Virus record (IMG/VR): IMGVR_UViG_3300021138_000007
Span: 48,112 to 112,111 of that record
Length of the DNA: 64,000 bases
Source: a virus
Strand: one strand, 5' to 3'
The notes below the pieces were generated by a model. It was not told the DNA's origin. It did not search any database and saw only the letters and a program-made list of their open reading frames with translations. Shown here one piece after another: positions 1-9,500 of the stretch. The position numbers and the translations under genes are program-made. Positions within the stretch are counted from its first letter, which is position 1. Each line of letters opens with the position of its first letter.

Positions 1-1505
1 GCATCATAAAATTTAACATTGATATCCGAGAAAGAAACTAATGCATCAATGTTTATAATGCGCTCTGGTACTGCATGTTGTCCTGCGGCATAAGTGTTTA
101 ATGCTTTGCGCAGTTTATCCATGTTTTCAGCAGGTAAAGTAAATCCAGCAGCAAAAGCGTGACCGCCACAAACAACGGAACCATCATCGCGCTTTAAAAA
201 ACAATCCCAAACTTCAGGTGATTGTAAAGCTTGAAGAATATTGAATGTTTTAACACTACGACAGCTTCCTTTAGCTAATCCAGTCTCTTCATCAATAGAA
301 CAAACTAAAGCTGGACGAGAAAATTTTTCTGCAAGCTTTCCAGCAACCAATCCAATTAGTCCAGGATGCCAACCTTTAGCTCCAACTACAATAATGTATT
401 CATTATCTAAATCATAAGTTTTTTCAACTAAAGCAATAGCTTCGGCAGTAACTTGTTCTTGCTGACTTTGGCGTCTTCTGTTTGCTGTATCTAATTGTAA
501 TGCCTTAGCTTTTGCTCTACCCTCATTAGTTTCAATTAATAAATCAAGAGCAACTCCAGCGTCATCTAAACGCCCTATCGCGTTGATACGAGGTCCTAAT
601 TGAAAACCAATATTCATAGTCGAAACGCCCTTTTGAACGTCTGCAACTTTAAGTAATTCTTGAATACCTGGTTTACTGGTATTTGAAAGAGCTTGACATC
701 CTAAATGAACTAAAACACGATTTTCGTCCAACATTGGAGCCACGTCAGCTACAGTGCCGAGTGCTACATATTCTATTAAATCATGGAAAAGTTCTTTGAC
801 ATTAAGTCCTCTTCTTTGCCCTAGCGCCATCATAACTTTAAAAGCAATACCAACTCCAGCTAAATCATCAAATGGATATCGTTGAAAATCTTCTGTGGCA
901 TATTCTGCAAAATGTTCACCAGGATATTTAGGATCATCTCTATTAGGATTTACCACACCAATACAGTCAGGTATTTTGCCATCTATAGTAGGATGGTGGT
1001 GATCTGTAATAATCAAATCTAATCCATGTTTTTTAGCATATTCTGCCGCTTCAAAAGCAACAATTCCGCAGTCAACGCTCATAAGCAAATCTGCGCCAGC
1101 TTCTAATGCTTTTTCAACGCTTTTAACCTTAATATCATAACCGTCTTTGATTCTATGAGGAGCGTGATATGCAAAATTTGCACCGAGTTTTCTTAACGCT
1201 GTTACGACAACACTGGTTGCTGTAACACCATCTACGTCATAGTCACCCCAGACAAAAATCTTTTCATTATTATCTAAAGCTTTCTCAAGTCTATTAATAA
1301 CTGGTTTAATATCTGGCAATAACCAAGGATTATGTAACTTTGACATAGTTAATTTGACAAAATCATTATAATCCTCAACTGTACGTATATTTCTATTAAT
1401 GTAGACTTTAGCGGCTGACAATGGTATACGTAAATCATCAGCTAAATCTGCCGCTTCATCTCTTGATATTTTTTTAAGATTCCAAATTGTTTTTATTTCT
1501 TGCAT
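1..1505 (-). CDS. recJ: RecJ-type single-strand DNA 5'-3' exonuclease (C-terminus cut by window edge)
   Basis: Reading leftwards from ATG at 1505 gives 501 codons without a stop. The DHH phosphoesterase signature is visible: a GDYDVDGVTAT segment around residue 95, then TDHHHP around residue 165. A later CGGHAFAAGF segment near residue 465 is the DHHA1 GGH motif. Family role: Mn-dependent 5'-3' digestion of ssDNA in recombination and repair. Here it would work with the RecA and Mre11/Rad50-like proteins encoded nearby. The start lies 4 nt outside the next gene's stop, fitting one leftward operon. The OB-fold C-terminus lies beyond base 1. Assignment is secure; only the missing end is uncertain. 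Confidence 0.93.
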   Translation of the reverse strand, partial: MQEIKTIWNLKKISRDEAADLADDLRIPLSAAKVYINRNIRTVEDYNDFVKLTMSKLHNPWLLPDIKPVINRLEKALDNNEKIFVWGDYDVDGVTATSVVVTALRKLGANFAYHAPHRIKDGYDIKVKSVEKALEAGADLLMSVDCGIVAFEAAEYAKKHGLDLIITDHHHPTIDGKIPDCIGVVNPNRDDPKYPGEHFAEYATEDFQRYPFDDLAGVGIAFKVMMALGQRRGLNVKELFHDLIEYVALGTVADVAPMLDENRVLVHLGCQALSNTSKPGIQELLKVADVQKGVSTMNIGFQLGPRINAIGRLDDAGVALDLLIETNEGRAKAKALQLDTANRRRQSQQEQVTAEAIALVEKTYDLDNEYIIVVGAKGWHPGLIGLVAGKLAEKFSRPALVCSIDEETGLAKGSCRSVKTFNILQALQSPEVWDCFLKRDDGSVVCGGHAFAAGFTLPAENMDKLRKALNTYAAGQHAVPERIINIDALVSFSDINVKFYD

Positions 1506-1508
1506 TTA

Positions 1509-1943
1509 TTATTCCTTATCAGGCAAGTAAATATACTCAATACCTGATGTTTTTAATATTTCAAAACTGTAATCGTTTTCAATAGGAGTTAAACTGATTA
1601 CTTTTATGACTCCTGCTCCAGCAATTATTCTCGCGCATGTATGGCATGGGCGATGTGTGGTATAAATAACAGAATCTATTGTACTAACACCCGCTCTAGC
1701 CGCTTGAATAATTAAATTTTGTTCTGCGTGTATAGTTCGAATACATCGTCCAGTTTCTTCCTCAATAAGACAACCTGCGTCTACGCAATGAGGATGACCA
1801 GGAGGAGAACCATTGTATCCAGTTGCTAAAATTCTGCAATCTTTAACAAGAAGTGCTCCTACTTTTCGAGAAGAACACGTTGCTCTTGACGCAATATGTT
1901 TAGCACATTGCATAAAATAATCATCCCAAGATAATCTATCCAT
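1509..1943 (-). CDS. dCMP deaminase (zinc-dependent deoxycytidylate deaminase)
   Basis: 144 aa starting MDRLSWDDYF. It carries the cytidine/deoxycytidylate deaminase zinc site: HAEQN in mid-protein and PCHTCAR later, plus CSSRKVGA near the N-terminus as in T4-type dCMP deaminases. It converts dCMP to dUMP for dTTP supply. A longer frame reaches 1967, but ATG at 1943 is preceded by GAGGA five bases upstream, so this start is chosen; it overlaps the upstream gene by 8 nt. The same GAGGAAGACA-ATG site recurs before the gene starting at 36621. Its place in the replication operon suits a nucleotide-supply role. Confidence 0.9.
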   Translation of the reverse strand: MDRLSWDDYFMQCAKHIASRATCSSRKVGALLVKDCRILATGYNGSPPGHPHCVDAGCLIEEETGRCIRTIHAEQNLIIQAARAGVSTIDSVIYTTHRPCHTCARIIAGAGVIKVISLTPIENDYSFEILKTSGIEYIYLPDKE

Positions 1944-2262
1944 TGTCTTCCTCGTCTGATAAATCATTTATGTATTTTACTAAACCGTTAATTTCAGCAT
2001 CACTCACAGGTGGTTTTAATGTTTCAAAATCAAATTTTGCGAAGTAAAAGGGGATATTTATTGACTTTACTTCTGCGTACCAAGATTCAAATGATTCATC
2101 GGAAGGATAAACAGTTAATTCTTTTTTTCTCACATCAAATGTTAATGTTAAAACAAAATATGTCCATCCCAAACAATCATAAAACTCATAATATCCAACT
2201 AACCAATTTCCATCTCCCTCTTTCCCAGAGGGAGGCGTTTTAGTCCAAGTTAAATCCATCAT
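1936..2262 (-). CDS. hypothetical protein, 108 aa
   Basis: Not recognised. The protein has tandem Met codons at its start, an aromatic-rich central stretch (GYYEFYDCLGWTYF) and a short acidic C-terminus. The start overlaps the primase stop (ATGATG over TGA) and the end overlaps the dCMP deaminase start, so it is translated within the replication operon. No catalytic motif or membrane segment is visible. Confidence 0.7.
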   Translation of the reverse strand: MMDLTWTKTPPSGKEGDGNWLVGYYEFYDCLGWTYFVLTLTFDVRKKELTVYPSDESFESWYAEVKSINIPFYFAKFDFETLKPPVSDAEINGLVKYINDLSDEEDNG

Positions 2263-3050
2263 GCCACCTTAATTTTTAATTCCTCTGTATTGTCAACAAT
2301 CATTTGTTCAATACCCAATCTTAATTGTTTACTGCCATATTTCAAAACAAATTCATCTGGATCATATCCTTTAGGCAAATACACCACATGCAATTTCAAA
2401 TCGGCTTCTTCGATGATAGGTTTTGATCTTATTACAGCCTGTTCACCCGCATCATCTGCATCTAACATTAAAACAACATGATCACAATAGCGCTTAATTA
2501 AAGCCACATGATATTGAGATAATGCTGTGCCACAAATTGCGGCAGTATTACCCATATTTTTAGATGAAAGCACCAATGCGTCTAAGTATCCTTCTACTAG
2601 ATTGATATAATTACGTTTTCGAATTATTTCTTTACCTTCATATAGATTAAAAAGATGTCTTTGTTTAGGATATGGTTCATTAATCCATTTGCCTTTATTC
2701 CATTTATCAATTTTGTCTTTTGCTTGTGCTGGTTCATGTCCGAATGCATCCCATAAAGCATTATGTGTTAATTCTTGCATAGCTTCATACTTTCTGCCAG
2801 CAAATGCGATAATTGTTCCGTGTACATCTCTAATAGGCACTATAATACGTCCTTTTAATAAGGGGAACCAATGTCTTGAATAAGGAGGGCAAAAACCCAT
2901 TCTTCCTTGTTCAATTAATTCTTTTTTGATTCCGCGTTCATTAACGTATTCTAATGCTTTTTCATTGCTCAACAATTCTCTGGAGAATTGTTGAGATATT
3001 TGTTCTCCAGTTAATAGAGTAGGAGAAGCTTTAGGATCAATAACAGTCAT
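2259..3050 (-). CDS. dnaG: DNA primase catalytic subunit (DnaG RNA-polymerase/TOPRIM domains, no zinc finger)
   Basis: About 263 aa. The N-terminal half resembles the DnaG catalytic core (GRIIVPIRDVHG, then FAGRKY). TOPRIM follows: LVEGYLDAL near residue 150 with the catalytic Glu, GTALSQ, and LDADDAG near residue 195 with the metal-binding Asp residues. The protein would synthesise RNA primers for the DnaE polymerase. The CHC2 zinc-binding domain normally at the N-terminus is absent and is encoded by the gene at 11127-11840. A TTG codon allows a start at 3068, but ATG at 3050 sits exactly 6 nt after a GATAAT -10 box, so a leaderless start is preferred. Confidence 0.85.
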   Translation of the reverse strand: MTVIDPKASPTLLTGEQISQQFSRELLSNEKALEYVNERGIKKELIEQGRMGFCPPYSRHWFPLLKGRIIVPIRDVHGTIIAFAGRKYEAMQELTHNALWDAFGHEPAQAKDKIDKWNKGKWINEPYPKQRHLFNLYEGKEIIRKRNYINLVEGYLDALVLSSKNMGNTAAICGTALSQYHVALIKRYCDHVVLMLDADDAGEQAVIRSKPIIEEADLKLHVVYLPKGYDPDEFVLKYGSKQLRLGIEQMIVDNTEELKIKVA

Positions 3051-3066
3051 ATATGTATTATCGTGC
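3051..3066 (-). promoter_or_regulatory. promoter -10 (CACGATAAT) of the primase gene
   Basis: On the minus strand GCACGATAAT lies at 3066-3057 and ATG follows after 6 nt, predicting a leaderless or near-leaderless transcript. Similar CACGATAAT or AACGATAAT boxes occur at 5602-5611, 9866-9875, 15900-15909 (minus) and before 29160 (plus). Confidence 0.5.
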
Positions 3067-3076
3067 AATTATTATC

Positions 3077-3112
3077 AAAAAAGATGTCTATTTTTCAATA
3101 AACATCTTTTTT
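3077..3112 (-). terminator. intrinsic terminator of the recA transcript
   Basis: 11-bp stem (AAAAAAGATGT with ACATCTTTTTT), 14-nt loop, 3' T run on the minus strand, 23 bases past the recA stop and just upstream of the primase promoter. Confidence 0.7.
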
Positions 3113-3134
3113 GAAAGACTATTTGAAAAGTATT

Positions 3135-4433
3135 TTACTCTTCATCTTCATCTTCGATTTCTTGTTGATCTTGTTCTTCTTGATACTGCATAATCACTTC
3201 GTCTGGAATTTCATATTCATCATCCACTTCTGGAGTATAAATCTTTTCAGAAGGATTATTCAAAGCATTATTAATGGCATCGACTGCCATTGGAGTAAGC
3301 TTAAGCCTATTGCAAATCCATTCAAACGCTGTATCAGCTTTAACTCCCCTTGGCATTTTCAAAGGAGCAGGTTCTTTCTGCAACATTTCAATAAATTCAA
3401 TAGCATCCTTAGATTCAAGAACTTCTCCAGTATCATCGTTAACATACTTAAATACTTTGCGAGTTTCTTTAATAAATTCTTTAGGTTTGCTATTTTTAGC
3501 TTTAAACATAAATTCATCAATAGGATTAGATTCTGCCTTACCAAACATAATAGGAAATTCGCACTTCAGACCTGGAGTGCCATATCTTGTTTTCATAACA
3601 AGCAGTTTTGACTTTCCACCAATGACTTCTTCTTTACCTTCATCATTTTTTCTCACAATTAAGCCTTCTTTGCCACCAATTTTATTGATCCAAAGTCTCA
3701 TGTGCGTAAAGTAATTAATAGAATTACCGCCAGAACTACCTAATTGGAATGTTCCTTTTTGCTTACCAGAACTAATATATAGCTGATTGATATAAACACA
3801 AATCGTCCCAGCTTTAGCGCATTCAGCAACTAAACGACTAGACAAACGTTTCATGAATCTTGCGTGAATACCAATAGTTTGAGCATCGCCCAATGTTTTT
3901 ACATATTCTTCTGATGGAATTAATGCTGTGATAGAGTCTACTACAACAACATCATATAAACCACTAGATACAACAAATTTAATCATTTCACCATATTGCT
4001 CTGCTGTAGCAATATTTTCAAATAGTGTGAAAAGATTAGGATCATAGATTTTTACGCCCAAACTTTCTGCGCGTGGAGGATAAAATGAGTTTTCAATATT
4101 AAAAAAGCAAGCTCGTTTTCCTTCTGCATTTGCTTGTGCCATTAATTTATAGGCAAGATAAGTTTTACCCGACTGAGATTCTCCACAAAACTCAATAAGT
4201 GTGCCTTTAGGAATGCCCATGCCTTCACCAAGTACAGCATCTACTTCCATTTGTCCTGTAGATAAGAATTCAACTGGGATATATCCACCGCCCATCTTTA
4301 AACAATTTTTATCTATGTTTAAAGATTTCATCTTTGCTTCCATGTTTTTTACAAAATCAAGGAATTGCGATTGGCTTGTATCTTTATCTGCCTTGGGTTT
4401 TTCTGATTTTTTACCTTTATCGTCTTTTGCCAT
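3135..4433 (-). CDS. recA: RecA/UvsX-type recombinase
   Basis: 432 aa. Walker A GESQSGKT lies near residue 83 and the Walker B-type strand VVVVDSITALIP near residue 158. GTFQLGSSGGNSINYF resembles the RecA L2/DNA-binding region. The C-terminus is strongly acidic, ending EDEDEE, as in many RecA proteins. It would form the ATP-dependent strand-exchange filament. An upstream in-frame GTG exists at 4442, but ATG at 4433 has AGGTG six bases before it and is chosen. At 432 residues it is longer than bacterial RecA (about 350), with a lysine-rich N-terminal extension and the acidic tail. Confidence 0.92.
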   Translation of the reverse strand: MAKDDKGKKSEKPKADKDTSQSQFLDFVKNMEAKMKSLNIDKNCLKMGGGYIPVEFLSTGQMEVDAVLGEGMGIPKGTLIEFCGESQSGKTYLAYKLMAQANAEGKRACFFNIENSFYPPRAESLGVKIYDPNLFTLFENIATAEQYGEMIKFVVSSGLYDVVVVDSITALIPSEEYVKTLGDAQTIGIHARFMKRLSSRLVAECAKAGTICVYINQLYISSGKQKGTFQLGSSGGNSINYFTHMRLWINKIGGKEGLIVRKNDEGKEEVIGGKSKLLVMKTRYGTPGLKCEFPIMFGKAESNPIDEFMFKAKNSKPKEFIKETRKVFKYVNDDTGEVLESKDAIEFIEMLQKEPAPLKMPRGVKADTAFEWICNRLKLTPMAVDAINNALNNPSEKIYTPEVDDEYEIPDEVIMQYQEEQDQQEIEDEDEE

Positions 4434-4458
4434 TATATTCACCTAAATTTAGAATGTT

Positions 4459-4490
4459 AAAAGTATAGCCAGAATTCTGGCTATACTTTT
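4459..4490 (-). terminator. hairpin terminator after the ssDNA-binding protein gene
   Basis: Perfect 14-bp stem AAAAGTATAGCCAG / CTGGCTATACTTTT with an AATT loop. It begins 10 bases after the stop codon and could act in both directions. Confidence 0.7.
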
Positions 4491-4499
4491 GTTTAGAGA

Positions 4500-5504
4500 T
4501 TAACCCCAGACTTCATCTTCTTCACTGCTTTCTTCGCTGAAAGGATTAGACTCCTCTGCTACTGTCGCAGTTTTAGCTTTAGCCTTTGCAGGCTTAGATG
4601 CTACTGGTGCTACGGTGGATTCGCTATCTTCGTCTTCGTCAGCATTAGCAGTAATAGTCATTTCATGTGACTTTGTGCTTTCTTCTGTGGTTCGGATTGG
4701 TGCGAACTTATAGATGCGCGATAATGGGTATCCATAGGTGTAGAAATCTTCCCAATCTGGGAATGGAGTATCTGCGAGATTGTACTCTGCGTCTTTACGA
4801 AGTTTAGCATCTTCTGCTTTTTCAGCAAGATATTCGCTTCGCTTTTCTTCCAATTCTTCTGGCTTAGGCTCATTGATTTTTCGGAACATCTCAATTTCTT
4901 CATCTGTTAATCGAGTTTTCTTGTTCTTAATATTTACTTCATACTCAACCTTGCCGATCTTTTTGTCATTGTACTTAGCAATGATTTCAATTTCATGTGC
5001 ATATCGTCCGCCCATAAATGTGATAAGCTTATCGCTATCATCATACTTTTCCTTAACATTTTCGCGGTGGTTGGCAAGCTCTGCCTTGGTAATTTCTTTA
5101 AAAATAGAACTACCCTTCTTGAGAATCTTAGGTACAGAAGTACCGTCAGGAAGTCTTAAAAGACAATTTTGAGCGTACTGAGGATTAGGTCGATAACCCA
5201 ATGCATACCAAGGACATTCGTCCTTGTTCTTTAAACCAACACGAGTGAGCGACTTATTAAGCTCTGCATCTGGGAAAGGAACAGCGGTTGGAGTTGTTTT
5301 GCCATCTTTATTAGGATCGGGCAATTCTTGAAGATTGTTATATTCAACAAAATCAATAGGAAAACCAACAAGGCGAATCGTAACTTCTTTAGTTTCTCCC
5401 TTGCCTACTTTAAGATCAAGTAGAGAATCTTTGAGAGATGTGCGATTGTTGTTTGAATTAGTTCGTTCTTGAACTGATTTGGGTGTAACTGTACGTATTG
5501 ACAT
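4500..5504 (-). CDS. probable single-stranded DNA-binding protein
   Basis: 334 aa, lying next to recA. It has a mixed-charge core with a PWYALGYRPNPQY segment and CLLRLPDG, then a long low-complexity region (AKAKTATV) ending in an acidic, aromatic tail (SSEEDEVWG). An acidic C-terminal tail with a terminal hydrophobic residue is typical of ssDNA-binding proteins such as T4 gp32 and bacterial SSB. No OB-fold can be proved by eye. AGGAG precedes the ATG by 7 nt. The roughly 90-nt leader starts at a CACGATAAT promoter. Role inferred from tail, size and neighbours. Confidence 0.6.
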   Translation of the reverse strand: MSIRTVTPKSVQERTNSNNNRTSLKDSLLDLKVGKGETKEVTIRLVGFPIDFVEYNNLQELPDPNKDGKTTPTAVPFPDAELNKSLTRVGLKNKDECPWYALGYRPNPQYAQNCLLRLPDGTSVPKILKKGSSIFKEITKAELANHRENVKEKYDDSDKLITFMGGRYAHEIEIIAKYNDKKIGKVEYEVNIKNKKTRLTDEEIEMFRKINEPKPEELEEKRSEYLAEKAEDAKLRKDAEYNLADTPFPDWEDFYTYGYPLSRIYKFAPIRTTEESTKSHEMTITANADEDEDSESTVAPVASKPAKAKAKTATVAEESNPFSEESSEEDEVWG

Positions 5505-5601
5505 ATATTTCTCCTTTGAGTCAGTAATTGATTATAACGCTATCTGATTTTTGGAATCAATTGATTCTACAGACTTTGCATTTTTCGATTACTCTGGACT
5601 A

Positions 5602-5611
5602 ATTATCGTGC
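5602..5611 (-). promoter_or_regulatory. promoter -10 upstream of the ssDNA-binding protein gene
   Basis: GCACGATAAT on the minus strand about 97 bases before the ATG. A second possible -10 (GTTATAAT) lies nearer the gene. The leader ends with an AGGAG site. Confidence 0.4.
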
Positions 5612-5667
5612 TTTTTTCTAAATTTCATTACTGATTTTTAGAATATGTGAATTTTTTACTTCACATT

Positions 5668-5718
5668 ATTATTTTCTACAAATGAATAGTTTTATCCTTT
5701 ACATTTGTAGAAAATAAT
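5668..5718. terminator. 17-bp inverted repeat, likely terminator of the gene at 5752
   Basis: Perfect ATTATTTTCTACAAATG / CATTTGTAGAAAATAAT with a 17-nt spacer. A smaller ATGGAAA/TTTCCAT hairpin at 5729-5745 lies between it and the stop at 5752. The rest of the 247-base gap (5505-5751) holds the promoter of the gene to the left and no ORF. Confidence 0.5.
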
Positions 5719-5751
5719 TAATATTATTATGGAAATATTTTCCATAAATTG

Positions 5752-6525
5752 TTAAACTAAATTACGAGTTTTGATTTTTATTTCGGGTTTTTTATTAAAA
5801 CCAACAGATTTATTTCTGTTAAATCCAACATCGACATATTTATCATCTTTTGACTTTTCGTATTCATCATCTAACATACGATTATAAGATACTGCATTTC
5901 CAATATTAACATCATTATTGTTAATTTTTGCTATATTATGTCTTTCATACATCAGACTTTTCATATTTTCAGATGCAAAAGTTAAGCTGGATTTACATTC
6001 AATTAAATACTTTAATTGCGCTTTTGCATTTGTTGCTAACGCAAGCCATGTAAATACCATAAATGAAGCATTTGCATCTTTATCACCCTTTGTTCCAGTA
6101 TAAAGTTTATGGGCCATTTCTTTAAGCGATTTATGTGCTTCATTTAAGAATTCACTTCTTCTATATGCAATATCAATCAATGTAGTTAATCGGAAATTAT
6201 ATGCTATCAATCTTGAATAAGTTTCAGCAATGTCTTCATATTCTGTATTAACTTCACTTGGAATTGAAAAATCCCAAGAAGAAATCTCAGCTTCAATTTG
6301 ATCTCTCTCAAATGTGGGCATCATTTCATATATATTTTGACACATTTTAACACATTCTACATATTCTTCTTTTGTTATGCCTTTTAATCTATTTTTGGCT
6401 TCTGATGTAAAATCATATGTACTGCCATATAAATCTAATGGCTCTATTTCAATTTTAGGCTCTTCAAGAATGTCTTGAGATTGATCAATCTCAAGACATT
6501 CTTCTTCTAATTCTTCATCTAACAT
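5752..6525 (-). CDS. hypothetical protein co-transcribed with the polymerase, 257 aa
   Basis: Not recognised. The N-terminus is very acidic (EELEEECLEIDQ) and the middle is mostly helical. ATG follows the polymerase stop directly (TAA-ATG) with GGAG 8 nt upstream, so the two are translated together. Its C-terminal end (KIKTRNLV) resembles the polymerase C-terminal end (PRINTRNFF), which suggests both bind the same partner, for example a clamp. The function is otherwise unknown. Confidence 0.75.
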   Translation of the reverse strand: MLDEELEEECLEIDQSQDILEEPKIEIEPLDLYGSTYDFTSEAKNRLKGITKEEYVECVKMCQNIYEMMPTFERDQIEAEISSWDFSIPSEVNTEYEDIAETYSRLIAYNFRLTTLIDIAYRRSEFLNEAHKSLKEMAHKLYTGTKGDKDANASFMVFTWLALATNAKAQLKYLIECKSSLTFASENMKSLMYERHNIAKINNNDVNIGNAVSYNRMLDDEYEKSKDDKYVDVGFNRNKSVGFNKKPEIKIKTRNLV

Positions 6526-9500
6526 TTATTCATCTCCAAAGAAATTACGTGTATTGATACGAGGTTTGGTTTTCTTCACAATTGGATTGCGAATACTTGT
6601 GCGCTCATTTTTAGACGCAATACTATCTAAATCATCAGAATCATTAATTAAAGAATCTGTGGATTTGTATTTCATATTGGCTTGTTTTTTAAGGCGTTTT
6701 TCTTCTTCTCCGCGAATATGAACTAATTCGTCCCAAATTTCCATAAAAACTTCTGTTTCAGTTGTTTTCGATGCTTCAGGGAAACAATCTAAAGCTCCAC
6801 CAATAAATAATGATTCAACTGTTCCTCTATTTGGCCTTGCAACCCAACAAAGTTGTTTGAGCGATTCATAAGGTTGATTAGCAATAATAGTTTCTGCCAT
6901 ACTACCAACACCCTTAATTGATGTTAGGGGCATAAGAATGTCACCATGTTTATTAACGGTTGTTTGCATACCAGATTCATTAACATTTGGATTCAAAACA
7001 TTGATCCGCTCCGTTTTACATTCTTTTTCATAAATAGCCTTCTTTGTTTCATCATTCTGATCTGTCTGCAAACATGCTGCCATCCATTCCGAAGGATAGT
7101 AATATCTCAGCCATGCAGTCCAATAAGAAAGAATCGCATAAGCACAAGCATGTGATCTATTAAAAGCATAACCACTAAATTTTTCCATTAATTGAAGCAA
7201 ATTATTCACAACTTGCGCATCTACTCCACGAGCAATAGCTTTTTCTCTAAATAATTTGGTGATCTTATCAAAAAGCACAGGGTCTTTCTTTGACACAGCC
7301 TTTCTTAGTTTATCTGTTTCATCCCAGTCAAATCCTGCAAGATCACGAGCTAAAAACATAGCTTGCTCCTGATATACCATGATGCCATAGGTAACTTCAA
7401 GATGTTTTTTAATGATAGGATGATCATATTTAATAGCATCAGGATTTTTCTTACCAAGAGCATAATCTGGGATGTAAGCCATAGGGCCAGGACGATAAAG
7501 CGCGGCAACTGCAATTAAGTCTTCAGTATTAGAAGCATTAACATCTTGTAATGCTTTTTGCATTCCGCCTGAAGCAAATTGGAATACAGTTGATGTTTTA
7601 CCTGTGGCATAAATATTTTTGAACACTTTAGGGTCTTCAAGAGGAATATCTGCGGGATCAATATCTTTACCGTGACGTTTTTTAATTAATTCCAAAGCAT
7701 ATGACAATGTGTGTAAAGTCGAAAGCCCTAAATAGTCGTATTTTACAGCACCAACACGTTCTACACTTTTCATATCGTAGCCTGAACATAAAGTGCCTTT
7801 AGAGTTTTCGATAGGTACATGATTACATAATGAATCATTAGCAATTAAAATACCACCAGCATGAACACCTAAATTGGAAATGGTTCCAACAAGTTTACGT
7901 GCAATTGCAATTTCTTCTGGATATTGACGTGCCCAAGATGCAAATTCAGGACTTTCCTGTAAAGCGTCGTCTAATGTTGTGCCAGGTCTGCCAGGAATGG
8001 TCTTACTGACAACTTGAGCCATTTGGTGTGTTTTGTCTTTCCATTTGGCATTAAACTTTTCTGATGTCTTTAAAACGCCAATAACAGCGGCTTTAGCACC
8101 ATAAGTGCCCCAGGTACCAATATTCTTTACTTTATCCTGTCCAAAATAAGAAGAGGCCCATGCAAATGCTTCACTTCTACGAGAATCGTCAATGTCCGTA
8201 TCTACGTCAGGAAGAGTCGCAACTTTCTTGACTTTTAATCCACTTTCTGGCTTTTCATCTGTAATACCAAGAAAATATGCAATCCATGAATTAGATTCAT
8301 TCTTTTGCTTAGTGATTCCAGAGTTTGAAAGATGATTCATGTATGTAGCTAAACCTTGATTCTCTAAAACCCAAATTTCTTTATGAATTGCAGGCATATG
8401 AGATTCATATTCAGGATCATTTGATTTCTCTTTAACAATTTCTTTGAGTCGCCTAACAGCTTCACTTTGATCTTCTTTGCCCTTCTGTTCTTGATATTCT
8501 TTTACAGGCATCACGCTAAAATCAATTTTATATTGTTCGCCACGCCCAGGATTTAAAAATCTTTCAAACATCAAGTTCCATCGAATGGGATCAACAGAGC
8601 AAACTTCTAATAGATAATTTAATAAACTACCCACTCCACTGCCACGAATGCCATAACGAATATTAGATTTCTTCATAAAGCATACCATTTCGTATTCAAT
8701 TAAGAAGTAGTCCACAACACCCATGTTACAAACGGTTTCCCATTCATACTTCATTCGTTTGATGTATGTCGAATTTTTATCTAAACCCAATCTCTTTAAA
8801 CCATTAAATGCCAAATAAGCGAGATAAGCTTCATTTGGTTTATAATACTTAAGATTTCTTTGCCACCATGCTCGAAAATCTTCATCATTCATAGGAACAT
8901 AAGCAGAAGGCAACAAATGAGGCACATCGAGTTTCATAAAATCCTCAACTCGATCTGTTAAGTTTAAAGTATTATCCAATGAATATGGCACACTAGAAAA
9001 AATATTTTCCATTTCATTTCTGGTTTTCAAATGAAAGTTATGTGTTCCATACGCTTCTTTCTTGCCATTTTTCTTGCCAGCGATTCTATCTTGTGATAAA
9101 TCACGCATTTGGATTAGAACATCATGAATCTGCCAATCCTTTTGTTCCAAATAATGAACATCATTCGATGCAACCACTGGGATATCATATTTTTTACCCA
9201 ATTCTAAAAGTTTAGGCAAGTTATGTTCTTGTTCTGGAATGCCGTGATTTTGTATTTCGATATAGTATCTATCTCCAAAAACATCTAAAAATCGTTCTGC
9301 TACTGATTCTGCCTTCTTTTCTCCGTGTCGCAATAGAGCTTGATTTAATTCACTTGCAAGACAACCTGAAAGAGCAATAATGCCTTCATTATGTTCCTCA
9401 ATAACTTTCCAATCAACACGAGGATCATAGTAGTATCCAACTTCGGCACCAATAGAGGCAATATTCAAAAGATTACGATAACCCTTCTCATTCATTGCCA

